21,726 nt of DNA from a virus. The position numbers and the translations under genes are program-made. Numbering within the stretch: position 1 is the first letter of the stretch; each line of letters begins with the position of its first letter. The DNA lies in IMG/VR virus record IMGVR_UViG_3300020371_000070, positions 1 to 21,726 of that record; one strand, 5' to 3'. Shown in pieces: positions 14,996-20,349 of this stretch. A model generated the notes under the pieces. It did no database searches. It was not told the DNA's origin and worked only from the letters and a program-made list of their open reading frames with translations.

Positions 14996-15175
14996 TCACA
15001 GTATGATTAAACCAAGTAGAACTCCCTTGGCAAATGCAATCCATAGAAGATTGTAATTTGTTAGGTCGTACTTCTTTTGAATACTACGAATAACTCTCTT
15101 ATGCCACATTGCTGTATCATCAAGTTTTTGCTCGATGTGCCAACCAATGCTTCTCTTTTTCTTTTTAAAGGTCAT
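14996..15175 (-). CDS. 59-aa protein with C-terminal membrane helix
   Basis: The ATG at 15175 overlaps the TGA of the nuclease gene as ATGA, the same coupling used by its neighbours, and the frame stays open to TGA at 14996-14998. The product begins MTFKKKKRSIGWHIEQKLDD, is strongly basic at first, and ends in a hydrophobic helix (LLWIAFAKGVLLGLIIL) at the extreme C-terminus, a tail-anchored layout. No family is recognised. It fills what would otherwise be a 175-base gap in a tightly packed operon, which supports it being real. Confidence 0.7.
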   Translation of the reverse strand: MTFKKKKRSIGWHIEQKLDDTAMWHKRVIRSIQKKYDLTNYNLLWIAFAKGVLLGLIIL

Positions 15176-15633
15176 GATACCAACGTGCCTTTGGCACGAC
15201 GAATTTCTCTAAGTTCTTCAAAGTTCTTGTTTTTAGTTCCACCGTCGTATGGCCAGGCATATCCTTCGGCAATCATTTGTTCATTCAAAGATACTTCAGC
15301 ATCTCCGACGTAAAGCCACCCAAGTAAACGTCCGTACTTGCCCATACCACCAACAAGCTCAGTGCGAATAACAAGGTCGTCATTCCCACTAATGGCACTA
15401 TCCAGGGCCTCTTTGATCCAATTCGTGGCTTCAATTCCCAACTCCTTTTCTTCTAGGTCTCTTGTGCGTTTTTCTGGTGTATCAACACCTGCAACTCTTA
15501 CCCTTTCTTTTTTGAAAAGGTCAAAACCTAAATCAATAGTTACATCGATGGTATCACCATCAACAACTCTATTGATTTCAACTACTCGGAAGTTATAACA
15601 GGATTTCCTGCTGGGGGGTGTCATTGCTCCCAT
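15172..15633 (-). CDS. Staphylococcal-nuclease-like (thermonuclease) protein (153 aa)
   Basis: This is an SNase-fold Ca-dependent phosphodiesterase that cuts DNA or RNA. Family motifs are in order: INRVVDGDTIDV (Asp25/Asp27, calcium side), RVRVAGVDTPE (Arg46, Asp51, Thr52, Glu54, matching Arg35, Asp40, Thr41 and Glu43 of the staphylococcal enzyme) and GKYGRLLGWL (Arg102, matching Arg87). All catalytic residues are kept and the length matches a single SNase domain. There is no signal peptide, so it should act in the cytoplasm. ATG 15633 is supported by GAGGT upstream; it overlaps the preceding gene by 41 bases. Host DNA or RNA breakdown for nucleotide recycling is a likely role but not shown. 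Confidence 0.9.
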   Translation of the reverse strand: MGAMTPPSRKSCYNFRVVEINRVVDGDTIDVTIDLGFDLFKKERVRVAGVDTPEKRTRDLEEKELGIEATNWIKEALDSAISGNDDLVIRTELVGGMGKYGRLLGWLYVGDAEVSLNEQMIAEGYAWPYDGGTKNKNFEELREIRRAKGTLVS

Positions 15634-15844
15634 AATTTACCTCTTTGGATTCTACTGCACTAATTAAACCAATTAATGTAATTGCAGCAGTAATCACTGC
15701 ACCTGCACCCCAAACCCATCGTTCCAATTTACGAACACGGTCACGAAGTTCTTCTGCCGTTTTTTCGGCATCTTCAATTCTATGTCTCAGGAGTGCTATC
15801 TCCTGGTCCTGGCTCGCATCCTTCTGATTGATTTGGTCTGACAT
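15593..15844 (-). CDS. Coiled-coil plus C-terminal membrane helix, XhlA/holin-like (83 aa)
   Basis: A charged coiled coil (QEIALLRHRIEDAEKTAEEL, about residues 14-33, continuing to RVRKLERW) leads directly into one transmembrane helix (GAGAVITAAITLIGLISAV, about 47-66) and a short polar tail. This is the layout of the hemolysin XhlA family of small phage membrane proteins linked to lysis. ATG 15844 has no clear SD and lies 65 bases inside the previous gene, so re-initiation is likely. The sequence match to XhlA is by architecture only. Neighbouring small membrane proteins support a lysis role. Confidence 0.7.
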   Translation of the reverse strand: MSDQINQKDASQDQEIALLRHRIEDAEKTAEELRDRVRKLERWVWGAGAVITAAITLIGLISAVESKEVNYGSNDTPQQEILL

Positions 15845-15980
15845 CGTTCAATTCATTGTTTGCCATACTTATTATATAGACAATAACATAAAAAACCCCC
15901 GCCAAAAGAATGACGAGGGAAATTATGACACTCCATACGGGGTCGTTAATATCAGATAATGGTCTAAGAATTAGGTTCAT
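15780..15980 (-). CDS. Small single-span membrane protein (66 aa)
   Basis: Residues about 17-39 form one hydrophobic helix (VIISLVILLAGVFYVIVYII), followed by a polar, acidic tail (SEGCEPGPGDSTPET). ATG 15980 is chosen because AGAAGAGA lies 7-8 nt upstream. A longer form from ATG 16016 would have no SD and would overlap much more of the preceding gene. It overlaps that gene by 17 bases and the XhlA-like gene by 65. N-out or N-in topology cannot be decided. It could be a holin or antiholin partner of the neighbouring coiled-coil protein. Confidence 0.6.
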   Translation of the reverse strand: MNLILRPLSDINDPVWSVIISLVILLAGVFYVIVYIISMANNELNDVRPNQSEGCEPGPGDSTPET

Positions 15981-16134
15981 TGTCGAATCTCTTCTGATAA
16001 TCATACCACATAGCATTTAGTTGCCATGCTTGGGAGAGAGACTTTGGACCTTCAATTAATATTTTTTGCTGGCAGGGAGACAATCCTCCTCGATGTTCCA
16101 AGTAATACTGTCTCCACTTACCACCGTCTCTCAT
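15964..16134 (-). CDS. 56-aa soluble protein, unknown function
   Basis: The ATG at 16134 overlaps the TGA of the 97-aa membrane protein as ATGA, and the frame runs open to TAG at 15964. The product begins MRDGGKWRQYYLEHRGGLSP and ends YDYQKRFDNEPNS. It is rich in aromatic and basic residues, has one cysteine, and has no membrane segment. No family is recognised. It fills the only gap in this stretch and carries the SD of the next gene, which supports it as a real coupled gene. Confidence 0.65.
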   Translation of the reverse strand: MRDGGKWRQYYLEHRGGLSPCQQKILIEGPKSLSQAWQLNAMWYDYQKRFDNEPNS

Positions 16135-16424
16135 TTTTCTACTTTCTCTTTCTTTTCTGCTTCTGGTTTTTCTTCTCTTTTATCTTTCTTTGCAGGAACA
16201 ACCCCGAAGGTCGCTAAAGTTCCTGTAAATACGGAGGCTATAAAGGTCGGATCGATATTCTTCTGAGGAACACCAGGAATAGTTACATAATTAAGTGTAA
16301 GAATTGCTGCGGACCACGAAAGAATAACAACACGCACCAATGCTGACAGACCTTCGTCTGCCCAATCAAACTTATTCTGTTTGGTTTCCTCTTTTTGTAC
16401 TGGTGTATCTTTAGATACTGCCAT
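16131..16424 (-). CDS. Two-span holin-like membrane protein (97 aa)
   Basis: A charged N-terminus (about residues 1-25) precedes a hydrophobic helix (SALVRVVILSWSAAILTLNY), a short loop with IPGVPQKNIDP, a second helix (TFIASVFTGTLATFGVVPA) and a highly charged Lys/Glu tail (KKDKREEKPEAEKKEKVEK). Two helices with both ends charged and cytoplasmic, at under 100 residues, is the class II holin layout. No SD is seen before ATG 16424, but a late box lies at 16447-16454, as expected for a lysis gene. It shares the strand with the lysozyme-like and XhlA-like genes. This is a good holin candidate by architecture; there is no sequence signature that proves it. Confidence 0.65.
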   Translation of the reverse strand: MAVSKDTPVQKEETKQNKFDWADEGLSALVRVVILSWSAAILTLNYVTIPGVPQKNIDPTFIASVFTGTLATFGVVPAKKDKREEKPEAEKKEKVEK

Positions 16425-16446
16425 ATTAAAGAGGGCAAGGCACTTC

Positions 16447-16454
16447 TATTTATT
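16447..16454 (-). promoter_or_regulatory. Late promoter box of the holin-like gene
   Basis: AATAAATA on the minus strand overlaps the TAA stop (16453-16455) of the preceding gene and lies 22 bases before the ATG at 16424. Confidence 0.6.
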
Positions 16455-17124
16455 AATTTTTAATGTAACCTTCTTCAATAAGGTACTTACGAGTCAAGGG
16501 AGTTGGTTCATAAACTTCCCACATCTTGCCCGTGGCACATGCCTGAAGTGCTTCCATGGTCATGTTTTCAGTTCTACCTGCCCACGATGCTTCTGCTTCC
16601 CAAGGCACAGCAGACTCAGGATAAGTACGTTCTGCCAGAACACGCCAAACAATAGGAACTTCGTCTTCAGGTTTAATGATAGCAATCAAACTATTCTCAA
16701 TAGTTCCTGCCATACAATCTTGTGCAGCGTGCCATCCTTCATGTCTCATTACCTGCATCAGGTAATTGGTGGTATCCATGTACTTCTTATTAAGAAAGAA
16801 GTTATTACCGACAGTATGATAAACACCACGATGACTGTGTGGAAAATACTTACTGTCTGCTAGAAACACCCCAACTCCGATTTGTTCAAAAGCAACGAGC
16901 ATTGTGTTGAACTCGTCAGCAACAATATTATAATCAGTATTGGGATACTCAGCAGCAATAGTTGCGATGCTTTCGATTTTATCGACTCCATCTGTACACT
17001 CTCGAACTAGCATACACCCCATTGCATCCATAGTATGATAACCCTTGGTGATTTTAGAGTTGTCAGCAAAGGCAGGAAGAGAAACTGCAGCAGCAGCAAC
17101 CAACGCAGTCAAAAGAGTTTTCAT
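16453..17124 (-). CDS. Exported HExxH (zincin-like) metallopeptidase candidate (223 aa)
   Basis: A clear Sec signal peptide (MKTLLTALVAAAAVSLPAFA, cleaved before Asp21) directs it to the periplasm. Residues 128-132, HEGWH in QVMRHEGWHAAQDCMAG, match the zinc-binding HExxH of zincin peptidases; an acidic stretch further on (PWEAEASWAGRTE) could give the third ligand, as in gluzincins. Four to five cysteines suggest disulphides. ATG 17124 follows GAGG and overlaps the previous gene by ATGA. It sits between the exported lysozyme and the holin-like gene, which would fit envelope breakdown or processing of exported virion proteins. The HExxH alone is short, so the enzyme call is moderate; the export signal is firm. 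Confidence 0.7.
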   Translation of the reverse strand: MKTLLTALVAAAAVSLPAFADNSKITKGYHTMDAMGCMLVRECTDGVDKIESIATIAAEYPNTDYNIVADEFNTMLVAFEQIGVGVFLADSKYFPHSHRGVYHTVGNNFFLNKKYMDTTNYLMQVMRHEGWHAAQDCMAGTIENSLIAIIKPEDEVPIVWRVLAERTYPESAVPWEAEASWAGRTENMTMEALQACATGKMWEVYEPTPLTRKYLIEEGYIKN

Positions 17125-17336
17125 TGATAATAAGCCTCATAGTATTTAACGATGCCAGCAGTCGTGTTGTGTCCTTGGGAAACCCAATCATGAGCACACT
17201 CATAGATGGACTGTGGGGAATACTTAGGAACTACCCCATCCATAACATGACCAAACTTTGCCATCAAAATTTTTAATGCCTGCTCTCTGACAAGCATCCT
17301 GTCATCATTATAACGCCAGTCGTCAAGTGTTGTCAT
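17121..17336 (-). CDS. 71-aa soluble protein, unknown function
   Basis: I do not recognise this protein. It begins MTTLDDWRYNDDRMLVREQA and has a helical C-terminal half (SPQSIYECAHDWVSQGHNTT). No signal or membrane segment is present. ATG 17336 is chosen over a GTG at 17354 because it overlaps the previous stop by ATGA and has AGGA 5 nt upstream. Its own stop overlaps the start of the zincin gene by ATGA, so it is translationally coupled on both sides. Confidence 0.65.
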   Translation of the reverse strand: MTTLDDWRYNDDRMLVREQALKILMAKFGHVMDGVVPKYSPQSIYECAHDWVSQGHNTTAGIVKYYEAYYQ

Positions 17337-17779
17337 CGGATTCCTGAACTCCACCCATTAGGACCTTCTTGGAAGTTCTCTGAACCACCTTGAGTCTCAC
17401 TCACAGTGTTCCAGTTTTTACTTGCCATCTTATACAGTTCTTCATGAATATTTTCAGACTCAACATTTCCAGCCTGTTTACGCATATCTTCATGAAGTCT
17501 TTCAGTTGCTTCTTCAAGTTGAATGTATGCTTCTTGCTTTTCAGTTTTTACTGGAGCAGGACCAAACCATTCATCATCCTCTAGGTACGCAGGAGCAGGA
17601 ACACCGACATAAGGAGGACTGTCCATTTCACTGCAGTCCACAACTTCTTCATCAATTGCACATTCAATGTCTGCATCATCCCAAAATGGAAGTTTAACAT
17701 CATCCGTTCCCCAGGTTCCAGATGCTTCAGGAGAATGAAACACTTGACCTAGGGTTTCTTTGATTGCCTTAAAAATCAT
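17333..17779 (-). CDS. Acidic protein, unknown function (148 aa)
   Basis: I do not recognise this protein. It starts MIFKAIKETLGQVFHSPEAS, has an acidic middle (DDADIECAIDEEVVDCSEMD) and a helical charged region (EKQEAYIQLEEATERLHEDM), and ends Gly/Asn/Ser-rich. There is no signal or membrane segment; two cysteines are close together. ATG 17779 overlaps the lysozyme stop by ATGA, which favours it over an upstream TTG at 17785. Coupling to the exported lysozyme suggests the same expression time but not the same function. Confidence 0.65.
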   Translation of the reverse strand: MIFKAIKETLGQVFHSPEASGTWGTDDVKLPFWDDADIECAIDEEVVDCSEMDSPPYVGVPAPAYLEDDEWFGPAPVKTEKQEAYIQLEEATERLHEDMRKQAGNVESENIHEELYKMASKNWNTVSETQGGSENFQEGPNGWSSGIR

Positions 17780-18345
17780 TGCCAAACAAGTTTCTGATAA
17801 TAGTTATGCGAGTAAACCTCTCGGTTTCCTTTGATTCCCCATCCTAACCAATAATAGGCAGGAACCATGTATTGACTGATACTAAATCCACGACCTTCAA
17901 ACTCTGGAAGGTAACGTTGGAAAGTTGTCTCGTTAATCATGAAACGAGTTTGTCCTTCTAGACTGCTTGGGTCACATCCATATTTTTCACAGAATTTACC
18001 AAGAGCCATATAACGACCTAGGCTGGTCCACTGAATAAGGCCATACCCACCCCGAGTGCAATCCCCATAAGAAACTCTAGCCCCTCCCTCGCATATGTTG
18101 GGATGGAAGTTGCTTTCCTGTTTAATGTTTCCCAACAGTGTTGCAAGTGCATTACGGTCTCTAATTTTGGTGTTTTCTTGTAGTTGTTTGAGGACATATT
18201 GTTCGTTAGGTGTGCAATCAGGACACTCCCAACGAGATTCTTTAACTTCAATAGGCATAGAAGTATCTGGATTCAAGTCTGCATCAAGTGTTGCTGCAGT
18301 ACATGAAGCACTTAGTAATGCAATTGTAGCTAAAATCTTAATCAA
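17776..18345 (-). CDS. Exported phage tail-lysozyme-type hydrolase, endolysin candidate (189 aa)
   Basis: After a signal-like N-terminus (IKILATIALLSASCTA) comes a domain of the phage tail lysozyme type, which cleaves peptidoglycan glycan strands. Residues 70-84 (LLGNIKQESNFHPNI) carry the presumed catalytic Glu77. GGYGLIQWTSLGRY (99-112) is the family's second hallmark, followed by KFCEKYG and a WLGWG motif. The ORF opens at TTG 18345 with GGAAG 7 nt upstream; no in-frame ATG precedes the signal, and an ATG at 18359 is out of frame. The Cys15 in LSASC is a poor lipobox. An exported, non-tail-attached enzyme beside holin-like genes fits an endolysin released by the Sec route. Seven cysteines after the signal suggest disulphide bonding in the periplasm. 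Confidence 0.8.
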   Translation of the reverse strand: MIKILATIALLSASCTAATLDADLNPDTSMPIEVKESRWECPDCTPNEQYVLKQLQENTKIRDRNALATLLGNIKQESNFHPNICEGGARVSYGDCTRGGYGLIQWTSLGRYMALGKFCEKYGCDPSSLEGQTRFMINETTFQRYLPEFEGRGFSISQYMVPAYYWLGWGIKGNREVYSHNYYQKLVWQ

Positions 18346-18366
18346 TTCAAGTCTTCCATCAGTGAA

Positions 18367-18391
18367 CCCCTATGGTACATGCCCATAGGGG
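18367..18391 (-). other. Strong stem-loop between the 64-aa gene and the lysozyme-like gene
   Basis: CCCCTATGG and CCATAGGGG pair perfectly over 9 bp around a 7-nt loop. Only two Ts follow on the minus strand, so it is not a standard rho-independent terminator, though it may slow or end transcription of the 64-aa gene or block processing from the 3' side. Confidence 0.55.
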
Positions 18392-18401
18392 GTCTTGTCA
18401 A
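18372..18401 (-). promoter_or_regulatory. Probable sigma70-type promoter of the lysozyme-like gene
   Basis: A perfect -35 TTGACA (18396-18401) right after the stop of the 64-aa gene, an 18-bp spacer and a weaker -10 TACCAT (18372-18377). The start would be near 18366, leaving a leader of about 20 nt before TTG 18345. The -10 lies in one arm of the stem-loop at 18367-18391. Confidence 0.4.
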
Positions 18402-18404
18402 GGG

Positions 18405-18599
18405 TCAAGGTTTGAGGTGTTCCTTCGTTATATGTGTTTCTTTTATTTCGTTGTATCGGGTACACAGTTCATCACTAGATACGTGTTCCCATTTATGATA
18501 GAGATTTTTGAGTGCTTCTAGGTAACCGTCACCTTTCATATCCCGAACTTCTTCGGCAACAATAGACTTTACAAGCACATCTCTCGTTAAATGCGTCAT
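18405..18599 (-). CDS. Small helical soluble protein, unknown function (64 aa)
   Basis: I do not recognise this protein. It is highly charged and helical (MTHLTRDVLVKSIVAEEVRD, then YLEALKNLYHKWEHVSSDEL), with one cysteine and no signal or membrane segment. ATG 18599 follows AAAAGG at close spacing. It stands alone, with 137 non-coding bases upstream and the stem-loop/promoter downstream. A small regulator or inhibitor would fit its size, but nothing in the sequence specifies it. Confidence 0.55.
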   Translation of the reverse strand: MTHLTRDVLVKSIVAEEVRDMKGDGYLEALKNLYHKWEHVSSDELCTRYNEIKETHITKEHLKP

Positions 18600-18736
18600 A
18601 CCTTTTGAATGGTATCCAACAAAGAGCTCTACATCTTATTGTAAAAATTACTCACAGAACTCCCCTTGGGTGGTTTATCCGATATTGGATTTTACTATTT
18701 AGTATGAAATTCTAGTTTAAGATGTACTTTCATCTT
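18600..18736 (-). other. Non-coding gap upstream of the 64-aa gene
   Basis: I see no ORF above 12 codons and no tRNA-like fold. It contains a weak AAGATG/CATCTT hairpin (18719-18736) right after the 120-aa gene and a CTAAATAG box (18694-18701, minus) 95 bases before the ATG at 18599, which could be a late promoter with an unusually long leader. Confidence 0.4.
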
Positions 18737-19099
18737 TTACTTGCTGTATGTATCATACATTTTTGCATCGTCTGACCGTTTAATTTCGGCAGCAAGTTCC
18801 TTTTCAGTCTTAAGATGATGTGCCTTAAGTTCAGGATTGGGATTGGAAAAAATCACCTCATCCCTAGACTTGTTTTTAATAACAATAAAGGCATCCTTAT
18901 TGTATTTACGGGTGCCTTTTACAGGTGCCCACTTAGTGCCAGCACCTTCAATTTCATATACAGACGTGCCACCAATCTCTACGACAACATCATCATAGCA
19001 GTCCCATCCTAGTTCTGCAATGACATCATAGAGCTGCTGAACGACACCTTGATTGCAAACTGCAATTGCTTTACGTTTTGCAGCAAGAGTTTCTTCCAT
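18737..19099 (-). CDS. Soluble protein of unknown function (120 aa)
   Basis: I do not recognise this protein. A helical start (MEETLAAKRKAIAVCNQGVV) precedes a beta-rich part (DDVVVEIGGTSVYEIEGAGT, then DAFIVIKNKSRDEVIFSNPN) and a charged helical end. No signal or membrane segment is present. ATG 19099 is preferred; a TTG at 19108 in the same frame would overlap the previous stop, and neither has a clear SD. It is the last gene of the hli-ferredoxin run, so expression with redox genes is likely while function stays unknown. Confidence 0.65.
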   Translation of the reverse strand: MEETLAAKRKAIAVCNQGVVQQLYDVIAELGWDCYDDVVVEIGGTSVYEIEGAGTKWAPVKGTRKYNKDAFIVIKNKSRDEVIFSNPNPELKAHHLKTEKELAAEIKRSDDAKMYDTYSK

Positions 19100-19104
19100 A
19101 ATAA

Positions 19105-19227
19105 TCAAATAGGGTTATACACGGGGGTCATAAGACCCCCATCTGGTCCATCATCATCGTGTTCATCTTCTACTAGGACGGACCCAAGAATGAATGCCCC
19201 TAGCAAAAGTCCTGCTAGGGCTAACAT
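19105..19227 (-). CDS. 40-aa single-span membrane protein downstream of hli
   Basis: The ATG at 19227 overlaps the TGA of the short hli gene (TGATG), with GGAG 7 nt upstream. The product starts MLALAGLLLGAFILGSVLVE, a membrane helix, followed by an acidic stretch (DEHDDDGPDGG) and TPVYNPI. Small one-helix membrane proteins are typical of photosystem subunits and of phage photosynthesis clusters, but I do not recognise a specific one. The coding sequence contains a perfect 7-bp hairpin (19123-19140). Confidence 0.6.
   Translation of the reverse strand: MLALAGLLLGAFILGSVLVEDEHDDDGPDGGLMTPVYNPI
19123..19140 (-). other. Stem-loop inside the 40-aa gene
   Basis: GGGGGTC TTAT GACCCCC on the minus strand is a perfect 7-bp stem with a tetraloop, within codons near the gene's end. 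No U-run follows. It could set a 3' boundary for the upstream hli mRNA or attenuate the next gene. Confidence 0.5.
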
Positions 19228-19346
19228 CACCATACTCCTGGGATTACTTGTCCTGTGGTCAGGTATGCACCAACGGCAGCTACGAAACCAACCATTGCCA
19301 TACGACCGTTAAGGTTTTCTGCTTTTTCGTTAAAGAAGTCTTTCAT
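19227..19346 (-). CDS. hli: High-light-inducible protein, short form (39 aa)
   Basis: This is a one-helix chlorophyll a/b-binding-like protein that binds chlorophyll and carotenoid and protects photosystem II in the thylakoid membrane. The sequence MKDFFNEKAENLNGRMAMVG, then FVAAVGAYLTTGQVIPGVW, shows the ExxNGRxAM chlorophyll-binding motif at the start of the helix. The length is at the short end for phage Hli proteins but the helix is complete. ATG 19346 overlaps the previous stop by ATGA and AGAGGA lies about 9 nt upstream. It is the second hli in the same gene run; the first is at 20090-20293. Confidence 0.92.
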   Translation of the reverse strand: MKDFFNEKAENLNGRMAMVGFVAAVGAYLTTGQVIPGVW

Positions 19347-19495
19347 CGTTGTTTATCCTCTAAGGTTTTGTTTGTGATAATAATCTTCACTCCATCATGA
19401 GTGAATTGTAATTCATCATCAGGATGCCACATCAACTCTTCGTACATGTCGTCGAGTTTCTGGATATCCTTCCAAAGTGCATCAGGGTCAGGCAT
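19343..19495 (-). CDS. 50-aa acidic protein, unknown function
   Basis: I do not recognise this protein. The start at ATG 19495 (MPDPDALWKDIQKLDDMYEE) overlaps the end of the thioredoxin-like gene by 8 bases. Upstream in-frame starts would reach further into that gene. The C-terminal half (LQFTHDGVKIIITNKTLEDK) looks like a beta hairpin. No signal or membrane segment is present. Its stop overlaps the short hli start by ATGA. Confidence 0.65.
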   Translation of the reverse strand: MPDPDALWKDIQKLDDMYEELMWHPDDELQFTHDGVKIIITNKTLEDKQR

Positions 19496-19778
19496 ACTTA
19501 TCAAACATCCTACGAATATTTTGAGTGATACCCATACCACCAGTAAACTCTTCTAACTTTTCACCATTCTCATCTACAATAACAAGAACAGGAGTTGCAG
19601 TTACACCATACTTCTTTGCAAGGTCGAGATTTTCTTGTGGGATGGGTGTAGTACTTACATCTTCAAGGTCAACTTTCTCCAAAAGAGAAGTGCGTTCATC
19701 CTTGATTGCTACCATGTACTTATCTACTAGCATACATGGACCACAAGATTCTTTTGAAAAAAGATAGAACTTATTCAT
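19488..19778 (-). CDS. Thioredoxin-like protein (96 aa)
   Basis: This is a thiol-disulphide oxidoreductase of the thioredoxin fold. [20 protein letters not shown] contains the CGPC active site (Cys12, Cys15) right after the first strand, and VTATPVLVIVDENGEKLEEF contains the cis-proline (Pro63) opposite it. At 96 residues it is slightly shorter than classical thioredoxins, lying between thioredoxin and glutaredoxin. ATG 19778 shares its A with the TGA of the ferredoxin gene (TGATG), with AAGGAGG in the ferredoxin end. Coupling to ferredoxin suggests a ferredoxin-linked redox partner role, for example reducing a phage enzyme such as ribonucleotide reductase; this is inference. Confidence 0.9.
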   Translation of the reverse strand: MNKFYLFSKESCGPCMLVDKYMVAIKDERTSLLEKVDLEDVSTTPIPQENLDLAKKYGVTATPVLVIVDENGEKLEEFTGGMGITQNIRRMFDKYA

Positions 19779-20071
19779 CAGTAAAGTTCTTCCTCCTTTT
19801 CGGTCTCGATAACACAATCAGAAGTAGGGTATGCAACACAGGTCAGAACGAAACCTGCATCAATCTGGTCGTCATCAAGGAAAGATTGGTCAGACTGGTC
19901 AACAGTACCTGAGACAATCTTACCTGCACAAGAGGAACATGCACCTGCACGACAAGAATAGTTCAGGTCAATTCCTGCTTCATCAGCAGCATCAAGGATG
20001 TACTGGTCGTCTTCACAAGGAATAACGGTTTCAGTACCATCAGGTTGACGAAGAGTGATGTTAAAAGCCAT
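19778..20071 (-). CDS. petF: Plant-type [2Fe-2S] ferredoxin (97 aa)
   Basis: This soluble one-electron carrier accepts electrons from photosystem I and feeds bilin reductases, ribonucleotide reduction and other reactions. Cys40, Cys45 and Cys48 in [18 protein letters not shown] and Cys78 in [14 protein letters not shown] give the classical CX4CX2CX29C cluster. The length is that of cyanobacterial PetF and the acidic C-terminus (ETEKEEELY) is typical. ATG 20071 has no strong SD. It is 18 bases after the first hli gene and coupled to the thioredoxin-like gene. Ferredoxin genes are known cyanophage auxiliary genes. Confidence 0.96.
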   Translation of the reverse strand: MAFNITLRQPDGTETVIPCEDDQYILDAADEAGIDLNYSCRAGACSSCAGKIVSGTVDQSDQSFLDDDQIDAGFVLTCVAYPTSDCVIETEKEEELY

Positions 20072-20089
20072 AGTTTACTTTACAAAAAT

Positions 20090-20293
20090 TCAAAAAATAC
20101 CAAAGAACAGTTTACCAGTTGCTGCATATGAAATCAAGCCACTGATGATACCCATCATTGCCCAACGTCCATTATAGACCTCGGCAAACTGCTGGGGAGA
20201 ATACAGTCCCTTGCGGTTATAGGATTCTACCACCATTTGGGGCTCTTTGGCAAAGAGATTATTTTGTCCATATTCGTTGGTTGTTACGGTCAT
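20090..20293 (-). CDS. hli: High-light-inducible protein (67 aa)
   Basis: This is a thylakoid one-helix pigment-binding protein that protects photosystem II and D1 during high light. AEVYNGRWAMMGIISGLISY carries the ExxNGRxAM motif and enters the single transmembrane helix; the end is ATGKLFFGIF. The N-terminal 35 residues are polar. AGGAGG four bases before ATG 20293 is the strongest ribosome site in the window. The gene has its own host-type promoter (20321-20349) and leads the run hli, ferredoxin, thioredoxin-like, 50 aa, hli, 40 aa, 120 aa. Confidence 0.97.
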   Translation of the reverse strand: MTVTTNEYGQNNLFAKEPQMVVESYNRKGLYSPQQFAEVYNGRWAMMGIISGLISYAATGKLFFGIF

Positions 20294-20320
20294 GTTACCT
20301 CCTGTAATAATTCTTTACAT

Positions 20321-20349
20321 AGTATATATAAAAAAAGCACCCCTGTCAA
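20321..20349 (-). promoter_or_regulatory. Host-type promoter of the hli-ferredoxin operon, inside a terminator
   Basis: Perfect -35 TTGACA (20344-20349), exactly 17 bp, then TATACT (20321-20326) on the minus strand. The -35 is the loop of the terminator hairpin of the cupin gene. The start would be near 20314, about 20 nt before ATG 20293. Confidence 0.85.

Noticed and set aside
15981-16016. Longer start (ATG 16016) for the small membrane protein
   Set aside because: No SD, and the region codes for the 56-aa gene that is coupled by ATGA to the gene before.
17337-17354. GTG start giving MEFRNP for the 71-aa protein
   Set aside because: ATG 17336 has ATGA coupling and AGGA at 5 nt; the GTG has no clear SD.
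18600-18736. tRNA or glutamine-type riboswitch in the gap
   Set aside because: No cloverleaf with T-loop or anticodon pairing was found, and I could not identify the conserved core of glnA or downstream-peptide RNAs.
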